Positions 16,571 to 25,715 of a stretch of 56,662 nucleotides of DNA are shown here, one piece after another. Under the pieces are notes generated by a model. It searched no databases. It saw only the letters and a list, made by a program, of their open reading frames with translations, and was not told where the DNA came from. The DNA is taken from contig CALJUL010000083.1 of assembly GCA_937975725.1 (NCBI GenBank), positions 1 to 56,662 on the forward strand, given 5' to 3'. Origin of the DNA: an uncultured Pseudoxanthomonas sp. Its GTDB lineage: Bacteria; Pseudomonadota; Gammaproteobacteria; Xanthomonadales; Xanthomonadaceae. Position numbers and translations under genes: made by a program. Within the stretch, counting starts at the first letter, position 1, and every line of letters begins with the position of its first letter.

Positions 16571-18721
16571 ATGCTGCGCAAGCTGTTCCTGCCTTCCGCG
16601 ATCGCCCTGGCCCTGGCCGCCTGCGGCGACCGCCCCGCGTCCGAATCCGCCATGCCCGCCACCGCCACCCAGACCCCCGCCCAGAGCGAGAACGCCCTGT
16701 TCGCCGCCAGCACCCTGCCGTTCCAGGCGCCGCCGTTCGACCGGATCAAGGACGCCGACTACCAGCCGGCCATCGAGGAAGGCATGCGCCTGCACCTGGA
16801 TGAAGTCCGCAAGATCGCGGACAACGCCGAGCCGGCCACCTTCGCCAACACCTTCGAGGCGCTGGAGCGCAGCGGCGTGCTGCTCACCCGCGCCAGCACC
16901 ATCTTCTTCGCGATGACCTCGGCCCACACCAACCCGGCGCTGCAGGCGGCCGAGGAAGCGCTGGCGCCGAAGCTGGCCGAGCACAGCGACGCGATCCACC
17001 TGGATCCCAAGCTGTTCGCCCGGGTCAAGGCGGTCTACGACCAGCGCGACGGCCTGGAACTGACGCCCGAGCAGAAGACCCTGGTCGAGCGCACCTACGA
17101 CGATTTCGTCCGCGCCGGCGCGCTGCTGTCCGACGCCGACAAGGCGGAGCTGCGCAAGCTCAACAGCGAGGAGTCCTCGCTGACCACCGCCTTCAGCAAC
17201 AAGCTGCTGGCCGCGGCCAACGCCGGCGGCGTGTTCGTCACCGACAAGGCGAAGCTGGACGGCCTGGACGAGGGCGCCATCGCCGCCGCCGCGGAAGCCG
17301 CCAAGGCCGCCGGCAAGGACGGCCAGTGGCTGCTGAGCCTGCAGAACACCACCCAGCAGCCGGTGCTGGGCTCGCTGAAGGACCGCGCGCTGCGCGAGCA
17401 GGTGATGGCCGCCTCGCTGAGCCGCGCCGAGAAGAGCGACGGCAACGACACCCGCGCGACGATCCAGCGCCTGGCCGAACTGCGCGCGCGCAAGGCGCAG
17501 TTGCTGGGCTTCCCCACCTACGCCGCCTACAGCATCGCCGACCAGATGGCCGGCACGCCGGAGACCGCGCTGAAGCTGCTGACCGACACCGTGCCCGCCG
17601 CCACCGCCCGCGCGCGCGCCGAACTGGCCAAGATCCAGGCCGTGGTGGACAAGCAGGACGGCGGCTTCGCCGCCGGCGCCGGGGACTGGGACTTCTACGC
17701 CGAGCAGGTGCGCAAGGCCGAGTTCGACTTGGACGAGTCGCAGATCAAGCCGTACTTCGAGCTGGACCGCGTGCTGACCGACGGCGTGTTCTTCGCCGCC
17801 AACCAGCTCTACGGCATCACCGCGAAGGAGCGCAAGGACATCCCGGTCTACCACCCGGACGTGCGCGTGTTCGACATCTTCGACACCGACGGCAAGCAAC
17901 TGGCGCTGTTCTACCTGGACCCGTTCAAGCGCGAGAGCAAGCAGGGCGGCGCGTGGATGGGCAACTTCGTCGAGCAGAACGGCCTGACCGGCGACATCCC
18001 GGTGATCTACAACGTGGAGAACTTCACCAAGCCCGCGCCCGGCCAGCCGGCGCTGCTGAGCTTCGACGACGTGACCACGCTGTTCCACGAGTTCGGCCAC
18101 GCGCTGCACGGCATGTTCTCGAAGACCGCCTACCCCAGCCTGGCCGGCACCAACGTGCCGCGCGACTTCGTCGAGTTCCCCTCGCAGTTCAACGAGCACT
18201 GGGCGCTGGACCCCAAGGTGTTCGCCAACTACGCCAGGCACCACCAGACCGGCGAGGCCATGCCGCAGGCGCTGGTGGACAAGATCGTCAAGGCGCGCAC
18301 CTTCAACCAGGGCTACGCCACCACCGAATACCTGTCCGCCGCGCTGCTCGACCTGGCCTGGCACCTGCTGCCGTCCGACGCCGGCAAGCAGGACGTGGAC
18401 GCATTCGAGAAGCAGGCGCTGGCGAAGTACAAGGTGGACCTGCCGGCGGTGCCGCCGCGCTACCGCACCAGCTACTTCAGCCACATCTGGGGCGGCGGCT
18501 ACGCGGCCGGCTACTACGCCTACTTCGGCGCGGAAGTGCTGGACCACGACGCCTTCCAGTGGTTCCGCGAGCACGGCGGCCTGACCCGCGAGAACGGCCA
18601 GGTGTTCCGCGACAAGGTGCTGTCCATCGGCCATTCGCGCGACCTGAAGGCCGCCTACCGCGAATTCCGCGGCAAGGACCCGAGCGTGGAACCGCTGCTG
18701 GAGCACCGCGGCTTGAAGTGA
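16571..18721 (+). CDS. dcp: M3 family peptidyl-dipeptidase, lipoprotein
   Basis: 716-aa zinc metallopeptidase of the M3/thimet family, most like peptidyl-dipeptidase Dcp, which removes C-terminal dipeptides. The N-terminus MLRKLFLPSAIALALAAC is a lipoprotein signal with lipobox LAAC, so the enzyme is expected to be membrane-anchored in the periplasm rather than free in the cytosol as in E. coli. The catalytic motif HEFGHALH lies at residues 506-513, giving zinc ligands His506 and His510 and catalytic Glu507. The start at 16571 is set by the signal peptide. Confidence 0.92.
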   Translation: MLRKLFLPSAIALALAACGDRPASESAMPATATQTPAQSENALFAASTLPFQAPPFDRIKDADYQPAIEEGMRLHLDEVRKIADNAEPATFANTFEALERSGVLLTRASTIFFAMTSAHTNPALQAAEEALAPKLAEHSDAIHLDPKLFARVKAVYDQRDGLELTPEQKTLVERTYDDFVRAGALLSDADKAELRKLNSEESSLTTAFSNKLLAAANAGGVFVTDKAKLDGLDEGAIAAAAEAAKAAGKDGQWLLSLQNTTQQPVLGSLKDRALREQVMAASLSRAEKSDGNDTRATIQRLAELRARKAQLLGFPTYAAYSIADQMAGTPETALKLLTDTVPAATARARAELAKIQAVVDKQDGGFAAGAGDWDFYAEQVRKAEFDLDESQIKPYFELDRVLTDGVFFAANQLYGITAKERKDIPVYHPDVRVFDIFDTDGKQLALFYLDPFKRESKQGGAWMGNFVEQNGLTGDIPVIYNVENFTKPAPGQPALLSFDDVTTLFHEFGHALHGMFSKTAYPSLAGTNVPRDFVEFPSQFNEHWALDPKVFANYARHHQTGEAMPQALVDKIVKARTFNQGYATTEYLSAALLDLAWHLLPSDAGKQDVDAFEKQALAKYKVDLPAVPPRYRTSYFSHIWGGGYAAGYYAYFGAEVLDHDAFQWFREHGGLTRENGQVFRDKVLSIGHSRDLKAAYREFRGKDPSVEPLLEHRGLK

Positions 18722-18727
18722 GTGCGG

Positions 18728-18760
18728 TGCCGCCATGCCGCGGTCTGCGGCATGGCGGCA
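18728..18760 (+). terminator. Strong hairpin after dcp
   Basis: Perfect 14-bp arms (TGCCGCCATGCCGC and its complement) with a 5-base loop, starting 7 bases past the dcp stop. The downstream sequence is C-rich rather than T-rich, so it is a 3'-end hairpin whose terminator activity is uncertain. Confidence 0.6.
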
Positions 18761-18769
18761 TCCCCCCTT

Positions 18770-18899
18770 GTAGGAGGGGCTTCAGCCCGCGCCTCGATAG
18801 CCTTCGAATCTGCATGACGATGAACGCGCCGCAGCACGCCCATATGAAGAACGGATGGAAGATTTCGATATGAGCGGTCGGGGCTGAAGCCCCTCCTGC
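18770..18899. repeat. REP-bounded unit with second core type
   Basis: REPs of the GGGGC-TTCA-GCCCC variant at 18770-18792 (left copy altered to CCCGCGCC) and 18877-18899. The core from 18817 (ACGATGAACGCGCCGCAGC) is clearly similar to the core of the unit at 37239-37377, so the whole unit and not only its ends occurs in two places. Confidence 0.83.
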
Positions 18900-18929
18900 A
18901 ACAGCAACAGCGCCCGTATTCATGTTTCC

Positions 18930-19055
18930 ATGAAACCGCTACGGCACGAAGGCGATACTCGCCCGCTGGCGGCGCTGGGCGAACGGATATGCCACGAGGA
19001 CGGCTGCGCGGCCGCGGTGGCGCGGGTCGAACGCTACGCCGCGCAGCGCTCCTGA
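18930..19055 (+). CDS. Possible small protein of 41 residues
   Basis: An ATG frame starting MKPLRHEGDTRPLAALGERI and ending AAQRS-stop. Third codon positions are mostly G or C, as in real genes here, and it contains two cysteines. It sits between a REP unit and the convergent YdeI-like gene. No family is recognised and no clear ribosome site is seen, so this is tentative; it could also be the tail of a decayed gene. Confidence 0.3.
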   Translation: MKPLRHEGDTRPLAALGERICHEDGCAAAVARVERYAAQRS

Positions 19056-19080
19056 ATCCTGCGCGCGCGGCAGACCCGGG

Positions 19081-19638
19081 TCAGTCCGCCGCTTCGGGCG
19101 CCCCCATGTTGCCGCGGCTGTACATGCCGGAACGGTCGAAGCAGCAGGCGCGGCGCTTGCCGGAAGCCAGCATGTCGCAAGCGGCCGCGATGCGCTTGCC
19201 GCGCGTTTCGGCCTTCTTGCCCGAGGTGATCCACTGGATCCAGTCGCGCCGCGCCACCGGCGTGATGTCGTCCCAGGTCGCCTTCGCCGCCGGCTGCGCC
19301 GCCAGCGCCTGGCGCAGGTCGGGCGGCACCTTCGGTTCCGGCTCCTTCGCCACCGGTGCGATCTCCACCGCCACCGTCGCGCCGGCCTGCACGCCGGCGG
19401 CCTCGCTCAGCTTTTTCTCCACCTTCAGCCAATGGCTGCCGTGCCCGTCCGGCTCCAGCGTGGCCCGGAACGGCGCACCGCCCAGCGTGCCCTCCACCGT
19501 CACCTGACTGCGCGAGGGCAATTTTGCGCTGGCCGCCTTGGGCAATACGAGGAACGTCCACGCCGCATTCCCCGGCCGCGCAGGGCGGTGCAGCGCGGCG
19601 GCAAAACGGAGCGTGACGGGTGCCTTCGGCCTGGCCAT
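19081..19638 (-). CDS. YdeI/OmpD-associated family protein with DUF1905 domain
   Basis: 185-aa cytoplasmic protein with two parts. An N-terminal DUF1905-type beta barrel (residues about 8-95) contains TVEGTLGGAPFRATLEPDG. A C-terminal YdeI/OmpD-associated segment (about 105-160) contains the typical LRQALAAQPAAKATWDDITP and RRDWIQWI. Proteins of this type are common, and their biochemical role is unclear. The start at 19638 (MARPKAPVTLRF) fits the domain edge. It appears to be a single gene 39 bases past the end of recD. Confidence 0.8.
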   Translation of the reverse strand: MARPKAPVTLRFAAALHRPARPGNAAWTFLVLPKAASAKLPSRSQVTVEGTLGGAPFRATLEPDGHGSHWLKVEKKLSEAAGVQAGATVAVEIAPVAKEPEPKVPPDLRQALAAQPAAKATWDDITPVARRDWIQWITSGKKAETRGKRIAAACDMLASGKRRACCFDRSGMYSRGNMGAPEAAD

Positions 19639-19677
19639 GGCGGGACGATAGCACCGGTTTGCGCGTGGGAAAGTACG

Positions 19678-21945
19678 TCACGACGCGCGCGCGCGCATTC
19701 TCCACCCCAACCCCGACCACCGGCTCGCATGCCGTCCCAGCGCTTCGCGGATCACCGCTTCGCTGCCGGACACGTGCAGTTCGCGGCGGGCGCGGGTGAT
19801 GGCGGTGTAGACCAGTTCGCGGGAGAGGACGCGGTTGCCGCGGGCGGGCAGGAGCAGCCAGACCGTGTCGAATTCGGAGCCCTGGGCCTTGTGCACGGTC
19901 ATGGCGAAGGCGGATTCGTGCGCGGGCAGGGCGGCGGGATGGAAGGCGCGCGGTTGCGCGGGGTCATCGCCGGGGAACCAGGCCAGCAACGCACCGTCGT
20001 CGTCGCGCAGGCAGATGCCGATGTCGCCGTTGAACAGGCGGTGGCGGTAGCTGTTCTCGGTGACGATCAATAGCTGGCCGTGGAAATGCCCGGGGCCGCT
20101 GTGCGACGGGCCGGATGCGCCGTCCTGTGCCAGCAGGCGCTCGATGCGGTCGTTCAGGGTGCGCGCGCCCTGCGGGCCTTCGCGCACGGCGGTGAGGATG
20201 CGCAGGCGGGTGGACAGCGCCAGTGCCTGGACCGGATCGGTGGCGGCGGCCAGTGCGCGCCAGTGCGCCAGCAAGGCATCGCGTTGGGTTTGCAGCGGGT
20301 CGGCCAGGTCTTCGTGGAAATGCACGTTGGACAGCGTGTCGCTGCGCAGCAGGGCCAGGGCGGTGTCGGCATCGCCTTCGCGGACGGCGGCGGCCAGGGG
20401 TGCGAGATGCAGGGTTTCGCTCTGGCGCCAACCGCGCTGGAGGTGGATGCGGATGCCGGGGAATTTCGTGCCGTCGTGCCCGTGCATGCCGTCGCTGTCG
20501 TCCACATGCGGGTCGTCATGCGGATGCGAACGGGGATTCGCGGGCGTTGCGTTCGGCGCGCCCGAAGGTGCTCGATCACCGCCTGCGCGGGCACGATGGT
20601 TGTCGACATGAGTGCCGAGCAGCGGTCGCAGGGCTTCGGCGGCGTCGGGCTGAAGGCGGTCGCCTTCGCCCGCGGCGTGGAGGATGGCAGACAACACGTC
20701 GCCGGCTTCCACCGAGGGCAACTGGTCCGGATCGCCCAGCAGGACCAGCCGCGCACCGTCGGCGACGGCATCGACCAGCTTGGCCATCAGCGGCAGGTCG
20801 ATCATCGAGGCTTCGTCCACCACCACCACGTCGAACGGCAGCGGGTTGTCGGCGTGGTGGCGGAAGCGCGGCGAATCGGGAAGGGTGCCGAGCAGGCGAT
20901 GCAGGGTGGTGCCGGTGGTGGGCAGCGCGGCGAGCAGATCGGCATCGATACCGGCGGCGGCCAGCGCCTGTACGGCATGGCGGACGCTTTCGGCCATGCG
21001 CTCAGCGGCACGGCCGGTGGGCGCGGCCAGGGCGATGCGCGGTGGCGCGCGGCCGGCCTGGCGCGCCTGCGCGGCCAACAGCACCAGCAGGCGCGCGGTG
21101 GTCGTGGTCTTGCCGGTGCCGGGGCCGCCGGTGACCAGCAACAGGGCGTGGCGCAGGGCGAGAGCGGCGGCTCGGGCCTGGCGGTTTTCGTTGGGTGGAG
21201 CGCGCCCATCCCGACCTTCCTCTGCAAGCTCGGGAAGGGGTGGATCGCGGGGTGCGGTGCGGGCTTCTTCTGCGTTAGGGAAAAGCGAGGCTTGCGTGGG
21301 GGTTTGTTGCTCGTCTTTTGCGTGCGGTGGAAGAGGCCGGCGCTCGCCGGCGTCGCGCTCTCCGCCCGCTTGCGACGGATGCGGATTGCGCGCATGCGCA
21401 ACACTGTCGCGAAGGCGATCCACATGCCCGACAGGCTGTGCTGCGCCGGGCAGCGTGGCGAGGGAAGCATCCGGGAACAGGCGGGCGAACAACGATGCCA
21501 GCGCCGACAGGTCGCCGGGATCGGGGCGATGCGCGGCGATGCGTTGCAGGCCGAGGGCGAGGTTGCGCTCGTATTCGCGGTAGCGGCGCAGGTAGAGCAG
21601 GGGCGGCTGACCCGGGGCGGCTTCCAGCACCAGCGGCGCCTGCGGATCGGCGGCGGCGGTGGGATCGTCCGGCGTCGCGACCCAGGACGAAGCGGCGAGT
21701 CGGGCCTGCCAGTCGGCGGGATCGGGCCAGGCGATGCCGGCATCGGCATCGAGCAGCGCCTGCGGGTCGGCCAGCGGCAGGCCGGCGTGGCCTTTCGACA
21801 CGGCCAGCGAGGCCAGCGCGGCGGCAGCCAGCACGGCGTCGGGGGTGGCGGGTTCCAGGCGGCGCAGGCTCTGCGCCAGGGCGTGGTCGAGGGTGCGCAG
21901 GTGGCCGGCGAGCCAGAGGGCGTTGAGGAGGGAGGGCGCGTTCAT
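19678..21945 (-). CDS. recD: RecBCD exonuclease V, alpha subunit RecD
   Basis: 5'-3' superfamily I helicase of RecBCD, which processes double-strand DNA ends. Walker A is GGPGTGKT at residues 273-280 and Walker B is VVVDEAS near 375. The C-terminal UvrD-like motif AFAMTVHKAQGSEF and the YTAITRAR motif are present. The ATG overlaps the recB stop as ATGA. The 755-aa protein is longer than E. coli RecD (about 608 aa). Extra length includes a Pro/Glu/Arg-rich segment at about 168-255, whose DNA resembles the CCCTCCCCCGC repeat family, and a His/Asp/Gly-rich segment at about 445-497. Both stay in frame and the helicase motifs are intact, so activity is likely. Confidence 0.94.
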   Translation of the reverse strand: MNAPSLLNALWLAGHLRTLDHALAQSLRRLEPATPDAVLAAAALASLAVSKGHAGLPLADPQALLDADAGIAWPDPADWQARLAASSWVATPDDPTAAADPQAPLVLEAAPGQPPLLYLRRYREYERNLALGLQRIAAHRPDPGDLSALASLFARLFPDASLATLPGAAQPVGHVDRLRDSVAHARNPHPSQAGGERDAGERRPLPPHAKDEQQTPTQASLFPNAEEARTAPRDPPLPELAEEGRDGRAPPNENRQARAAALALRHALLLVTGGPGTGKTTTTARLLVLLAAQARQAGRAPPRIALAAPTGRAAERMAESVRHAVQALAAAGIDADLLAALPTTGTTLHRLLGTLPDSPRFRHHADNPLPFDVVVVDEASMIDLPLMAKLVDAVADGARLVLLGDPDQLPSVEAGDVLSAILHAAGEGDRLQPDAAEALRPLLGTHVDNHRARAGGDRAPSGAPNATPANPRSHPHDDPHVDDSDGMHGHDGTKFPGIRIHLQRGWRQSETLHLAPLAAAVREGDADTALALLRSDTLSNVHFHEDLADPLQTQRDALLAHWRALAAATDPVQALALSTRLRILTAVREGPQGARTLNDRIERLLAQDGASGPSHSGPGHFHGQLLIVTENSYRHRLFNGDIGICLRDDDGALLAWFPGDDPAQPRAFHPAALPAHESAFAMTVHKAQGSEFDTVWLLLPARGNRVLSRELVYTAITRARRELHVSGSEAVIREALGRHASRWSGLGWRMRARAS
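20455..20613 (-). other. His/Asp-rich insert within recD
   Basis: Codes for about 53 residues of RecD containing HPHDDPHVDDSDGMHGHDG. It is low complexity, unlike the helicase sequence on either side, and lies between the Walker B region and the C-terminal helicase motifs. It could be a surface loop, perhaps metal-binding in character. Confidence 0.55.
21181..21444 (-). repeat. Repeat-derived in-frame insert within recD
   Basis: An 88-codon stretch just before Walker A. One end carries CCCATCCCGACCTTCC followed by GGGAAGGGG, which resembles the palindromic repeat in the nrdA-nrdB and mlaF-mlaE spacers. The other end has an inverted repeat around GCCGGCGAGCGCCGGC. The translation (QAGGERDAGERRPLPPHAKD and onward) is low complexity and uses codons unlike its neighbours. 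Confidence 0.6.
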
Positions 21946-24900
21946 GCGCTTCCACCTGCGCGGTTGCCCCTACTCCGATCTTCTTCCGCTTGCGGGGGAG
22001 GCGGCGTTTCCGGATGCGGGCCAGAAGCGTGCCCGGCGAACAGGGCGTCCAGTTCCTGCACCAGTTCCGGCGCGAAGCGTTGCGCGTGCACGCCGGGCGA
22101 AGGATGCTGCTCCAGGTCCAGGCCGCGGCAGAACAGGTAGCGGATGCCGCCGAGGTCGCGCGCGTAGTCGTAGCGTTCGCCCAGGCGAAAGCGCAGCCAG
22201 CGGTGCAGCGCCAGGGTGTAGATCAGCGCTTGCAGGTCGTATTCGCTGTGCGCCATCGCCTGCTGCATCGACGCCGCGTCGTAGGCCGGCAACTGGTTGG
22301 ACTTGTAGTCCAGCACGTACCAGCGCCCGTCCTTGCGGTAGGTCAGGTCGATCAGCCCGGTCATCAAGCCTTCCAGCCGCTGCCGCAGGCCGAAGGCGTT
22401 GCGTCCGCGCAGCAGGCCGTGGCGGTGCAGCAGCGCCAGCAGCGCCGGCACCGGCGTGGAAGCCATGGCGAAGTGGAACTCGATCTCGGTGCGGCGTTCT
22501 TCCGCCGGCAGGTCGGCCAGCCGTCCGCCTTCGGGCAGCACGGTGCCCAGCGTGTGGCCGACCAGCGGCGCCAGTACGGCCAGGCCGTCGGCGAGGTCGG
22601 CTTCGGCGTAGCCGCCTTCGCGCAGGGCGTCGGCGATCACCGCGTCCTGCCCGGCCGGCGCGGCATCGCCCGGCCGCCAGTCGCGCCAGGCGGCGAAGTC
22701 GGCGTGTTCCAGTGCGGCGTGCATCACCACGCCGAAGCGGCTGCCGGCGAAGCGCGGATCGGCGGCGATGGGCGCGGCGGTTTCGATGGGCGTTTCTTCC
22801 GCATCCGCCGCCGGGGCTTCGTCCTCGCCGCCGGGATCGGCCTGCGTCGCCGCGGCCAGCGGATCGGCGCCGCCTTCGGCGTGGGCGAGCTGGGTGAAGC
22901 TGTAGACCCACCAGTCGGGCGCGAGGCGGCGCGCGGCGACGCGCGCGGGCGCGACCTCGGCGTCGCGTTCGGCCGGCAGGCGCGGCGGCGGCGGATCGGC
23001 CGGGCCTTCGACCACACGCACGTCGGCGTGGCCGCGCAGCGCATCCAGGTCGGCCAGCAGCGGCGCGAGACGGCTGTTGGCGAAGCCGGCCACGTCGCCG
23101 GCGGCGATCCACAGTGCGTGCTCGGCGCGGGTCAGGCCAACGTAGAGCAGACGCGCGTCCTCGGCCTGCGCTTCGCGCTTGCCCGCTTCGCCGGCCGCCT
23201 TCCACGCCGCATCGTCCTTGTCGACGCGCCAATGCAGCACGCGGCGCGTGCCGTCGTGCACGGCGCGGTGGCGCCCGTGGTCGGGCCGCGCGGTGCCGAG
23301 GCCGGCGAAGGGCAGATAGACCAGCGGGTATTCCAGGCCCTTGCTCTTGTGCAGGGTGACGATCTGCACGCGGTGCGCATCGGATTCCAGCCGCAGCAGT
23401 TGCGCCTCGTCGTTGGGGTCGGCACCGGCGATGCGCGCCTGCAGCCAGTCGAGCAGGCCATGCAGGCCGAGCGTGCGCGCGGCGGCTTCCTGCAGGTGTT
23501 CGCCGAGTTGCAGGTAGTTGGTCAGGCGGCGCTCGCCGTCGAGCAGGCCGAGCAGGCGTTCGGCCTGTTCGGCGCACAGTTCGGAGACCAGCGCGAACGG
23601 GCCGCCGCGCTGCCAGCGCTCGCGCCAGTGCAGCAGGCGCGCCTGGTGCCGGCGCTGCGCATCGCCTTCGGTTTCCAGCGCGGCGATGGCGGCGGCGTCT
23701 TCGCCCAGCAGCACGGTGGACAGTGCGGCGCGCAGGCGGCCGCTGTCGGAGGGTTGCAGCAGCGCCAGCAGCAGCGCGCGCAGTTCGCCGGCCTCGGCGC
23801 TTTCGAACAGGCTCTGCCTGCCGGCGGCCACCGCCGGCACCCCGGCGCGCGCCAAAGCCTGCTGCACGCGCGCGGCCTCCCTGTGGTTGCGCACCAGCAC
23901 GGCGATGTCGCCGGGGCGCACCGGGCGGCCGTCGATGGCGGTGTTGCCGGCGCGCGCGTCTGACAGCACGCGGTGGATGTCGGCCACGCAGGCGGCGGTG
24001 GCGGCCTCGCGCGAACCCTCGGCGTCCAGCGGTCGGTCGTCTTCGCCGTGCAGCAGGCGCAGGGTCAGCGCCGGAGCCGGCGCACCGTCGCGCAGGTAAT
24101 CGCCGTCGCCGCGCCGACCGCCGGCCTGCACCGGTTCGAAGCGGATGTCGGGATTGGCGAACGCCTCCCGCCCCGCCGCGGCCGCGCCGTCGTACAGCGC
24201 CTGGACGGCACGCAGCACCGCCGGGCGCGAACGGAAGTTGTGGCCCAGCGGCGGCGCCTGCACGGTGTGCGGATCGTGCTTGGCCGCCAGGTAGGTGGCC
24301 ACGTCGCCGCCGCGGAAACCGTAGATGGCCTGCTTGGGATCGCCGATCAGGGCGAGGAAGCGCGCATGCGAACCGCCGGCTCGCGTGCTTTCGAGCGCCA
24401 GCGGGCCATGCGCGCTGTCCGCGGAAGTGTCCGGATCGTCTCCGGCGTCCGCGCCGAACACCTTGGCGAAGATCCGCCACTGGCGCTCGTCGGTGTCCTG
24501 GAATTCGTCCACCAGCGCGACGCGGTACTGCGCGCGCAGCTTCGCCACCAGCACCGGCGCCTGCGGTCCGTCCAGCGCTTCGGCCACACGCTCGATCAGG
24601 TCGTCGTAGGTCTGCACGCGGCGGGTGCGCTTGAACGCATCCAGGCGCCGCCGCGCATCGGCGCGCAGGCGGTGCAGCAACGCGGTGCGCTGGCGCAGTT
24701 GCTGGCGCCGCCAAACATCGTCGGCCTCGCACCAGTCGCGCAGCGCGTCGAACAACGGCGACGCCGGTGCGTGCATTTCCTGCCCCGGCTTGCAGAAGGC
24801 CGCCAGCGCCGCCGGCAGCAGTTTCTGCACGTGGGTCTTGTCGGTGCGTGGCCAGTCGCCGAGCGCAACGCCGGCGCGCAGTTCGTCGAAGGCCTTGTCG

Positions 24901-25715
24901 AAGCTGGGCCGGCGGGCGCGGCGGCCGTCGAACGCCTTGCGCTCGAACGCGGCCGCGACGGCGGCGTCCGCATCGGCCAGATGGGCGTCGATGGCCTCGA
25001 TCAGGCGCGCTGCGCAGGCATCGCGCGCGGCCTGCGCGGTCTCTTCCTGTTCCGCGCCGGTTTCCGCCGGCGCTTCCGGATACAGCGGCAGCGGCCCGCA
25101 CAGCGCCGGCAGGTCGGCCGCCAGCGCGTCCGGCCCGTTCCACAGCCCGGCCAGTGCGTCGGCGGTTTCCGCGTCGGCCGCGTGCACGCGCCACAGGTCG
25201 GCGGCCAGTTCCGCGTACAGCTCGCGCGCATTGCCGAGCAGTTCGCCGGCGTCGAAGCCCTGCCCAGCTTCCAGCGCGTGTTCGCGCAGCACGCGTGCGC
25301 AGAAGCCGTGGATGGTGAAGATGGCGGCCAGGTCGGTTTCCTCGGCCGCGATGCGCAGGCGGCGGGCGAGCTGGGCCGGGGTTTCCTCGCCGCCGGCGAG
25401 GTGGCGGTCGAGGATGAAGCGGGTCAGCGCGGCTTCGTGGCTGTCGCCTTCGCCGTCGCGCGTAGCGTCGGCGGCCAGGTCGGCGGCCAGCGACAGCCGT
25501 TCGCGGATGCGCCTGCGCAGTTCCTGCGTGGCGGCCTCGGTGTAGGTGACCGCCAGCACGTCGCCCATGCGCAGGCGCCGTTCGACGATCAGGCGGGTGA
25601 ACAGCGTGGCCAGCGTCCAGGTCTTGCCGGTGCCAGCGCTGGCCTCGATCAGTTGCACGCCGTCCAGCGTGCGGGTCAGGTAGGCATCGCCGGCGGCGGC
25701 TTCGAGGGCGCTCAT
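21942..25715 (-). CDS. recB: RecBCD exonuclease V, beta subunit RecB
   Basis: 1257-aa helicase-nuclease of RecBCD, which unwinds and degrades DNA ends and loads RecA after Chi. Walker A is ASAGTGKT at 25-32, the DExx box is VDEFQDTDE near 400, and the LHKSKGLEYP motif is near 785. The C-terminal nuclease site is complete: Asp1123 (GLIDLTYR), Asp1136 and Lys1138 (VLDYKSN), then QALIY at 1162-1166. The start at 25715 overlaps the recC stop as ATGA. The last 25 or so residues (PETPPPPQAEEDRSRG and beyond) are encoded by DNA resembling the CCCTCCCCCGC repeat, so the tail is probably repeat-derived and non-essential. Confidence 0.95.
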   Translation of the reverse strand: MSALEAAAGDAYLTRTLDGVQLIEASAGTGKTWTLATLFTRLIVERRLRMGDVLAVTYTEAATQELRRRIRERLSLAADLAADATRDGEGDSHEAALTRFILDRHLAGGEETPAQLARRLRIAAEETDLAAIFTIHGFCARVLREHALEAGQGFDAGELLGNARELYAELAADLWRVHAADAETADALAGLWNGPDALAADLPALCGPLPLYPEAPAETGAEQEETAQAARDACAARLIEAIDAHLADADAAVAAAFERKAFDGRRARRPSFDKAFDELRAGVALGDWPRTDKTHVQKLLPAALAAFCKPGQEMHAPASPLFDALRDWCEADDVWRRQQLRQRTALLHRLRADARRRLDAFKRTRRVQTYDDLIERVAEALDGPQAPVLVAKLRAQYRVALVDEFQDTDERQWRIFAKVFGADAGDDPDTSADSAHGPLALESTRAGGSHARFLALIGDPKQAIYGFRGGDVATYLAAKHDPHTVQAPPLGHNFRSRPAVLRAVQALYDGAAAAGREAFANPDIRFEPVQAGGRRGDGDYLRDGAPAPALTLRLLHGEDDRPLDAEGSREAATAACVADIHRVLSDARAGNTAIDGRPVRPGDIAVLVRNHREAARVQQALARAGVPAVAAGRQSLFESAEAGELRALLLALLQPSDSGRLRAALSTVLLGEDAAAIAALETEGDAQRRHQARLLHWRERWQRGGPFALVSELCAEQAERLLGLLDGERRLTNYLQLGEHLQEAAARTLGLHGLLDWLQARIAGADPNDEAQLLRLESDAHRVQIVTLHKSKGLEYPLVYLPFAGLGTARPDHGRHRAVHDGTRRVLHWRVDKDDAAWKAAGEAGKREAQAEDARLLYVGLTRAEHALWIAAGDVAGFANSRLAPLLADLDALRGHADVRVVEGPADPPPPRLPAERDAEVAPARVAARRLAPDWWVYSFTQLAHAEGGADPLAAATQADPGGEDEAPAADAEETPIETAAPIAADPRFAGSRFGVVMHAALEHADFAAWRDWRPGDAAPAGQDAVIADALREGGYAEADLADGLAVLAPLVGHTLGTVLPEGGRLADLPAEERRTEIEFHFAMASTPVPALLALLHRHGLLRGRNAFGLRQRLEGLMTGLIDLTYRKDGRWYVLDYKSNQLPAYDAASMQQAMAHSEYDLQALIYTLALHRWLRFRLGERYDYARDLGGIRYLFCRGLDLEQHPSPGVHAQRFAPELVQELDALFAGHASGPHPETPPPPQAEEDRSRGNRAGGSA
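21961..22010 (-). repeat. CCTCCCCCGC-type repeat forming the 3' end of recB
   Basis: Read on the minus strand this is CCTCCCCCGCAAGCGG, then GAAGAAG, GATCGGAGTAGGGGC. It has the same layout as the repeat in the nrdA-nrdB and mlaF-mlaE spacers but is slightly decayed. It is translated as the extreme RecB C-terminus. Confidence 0.55.
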
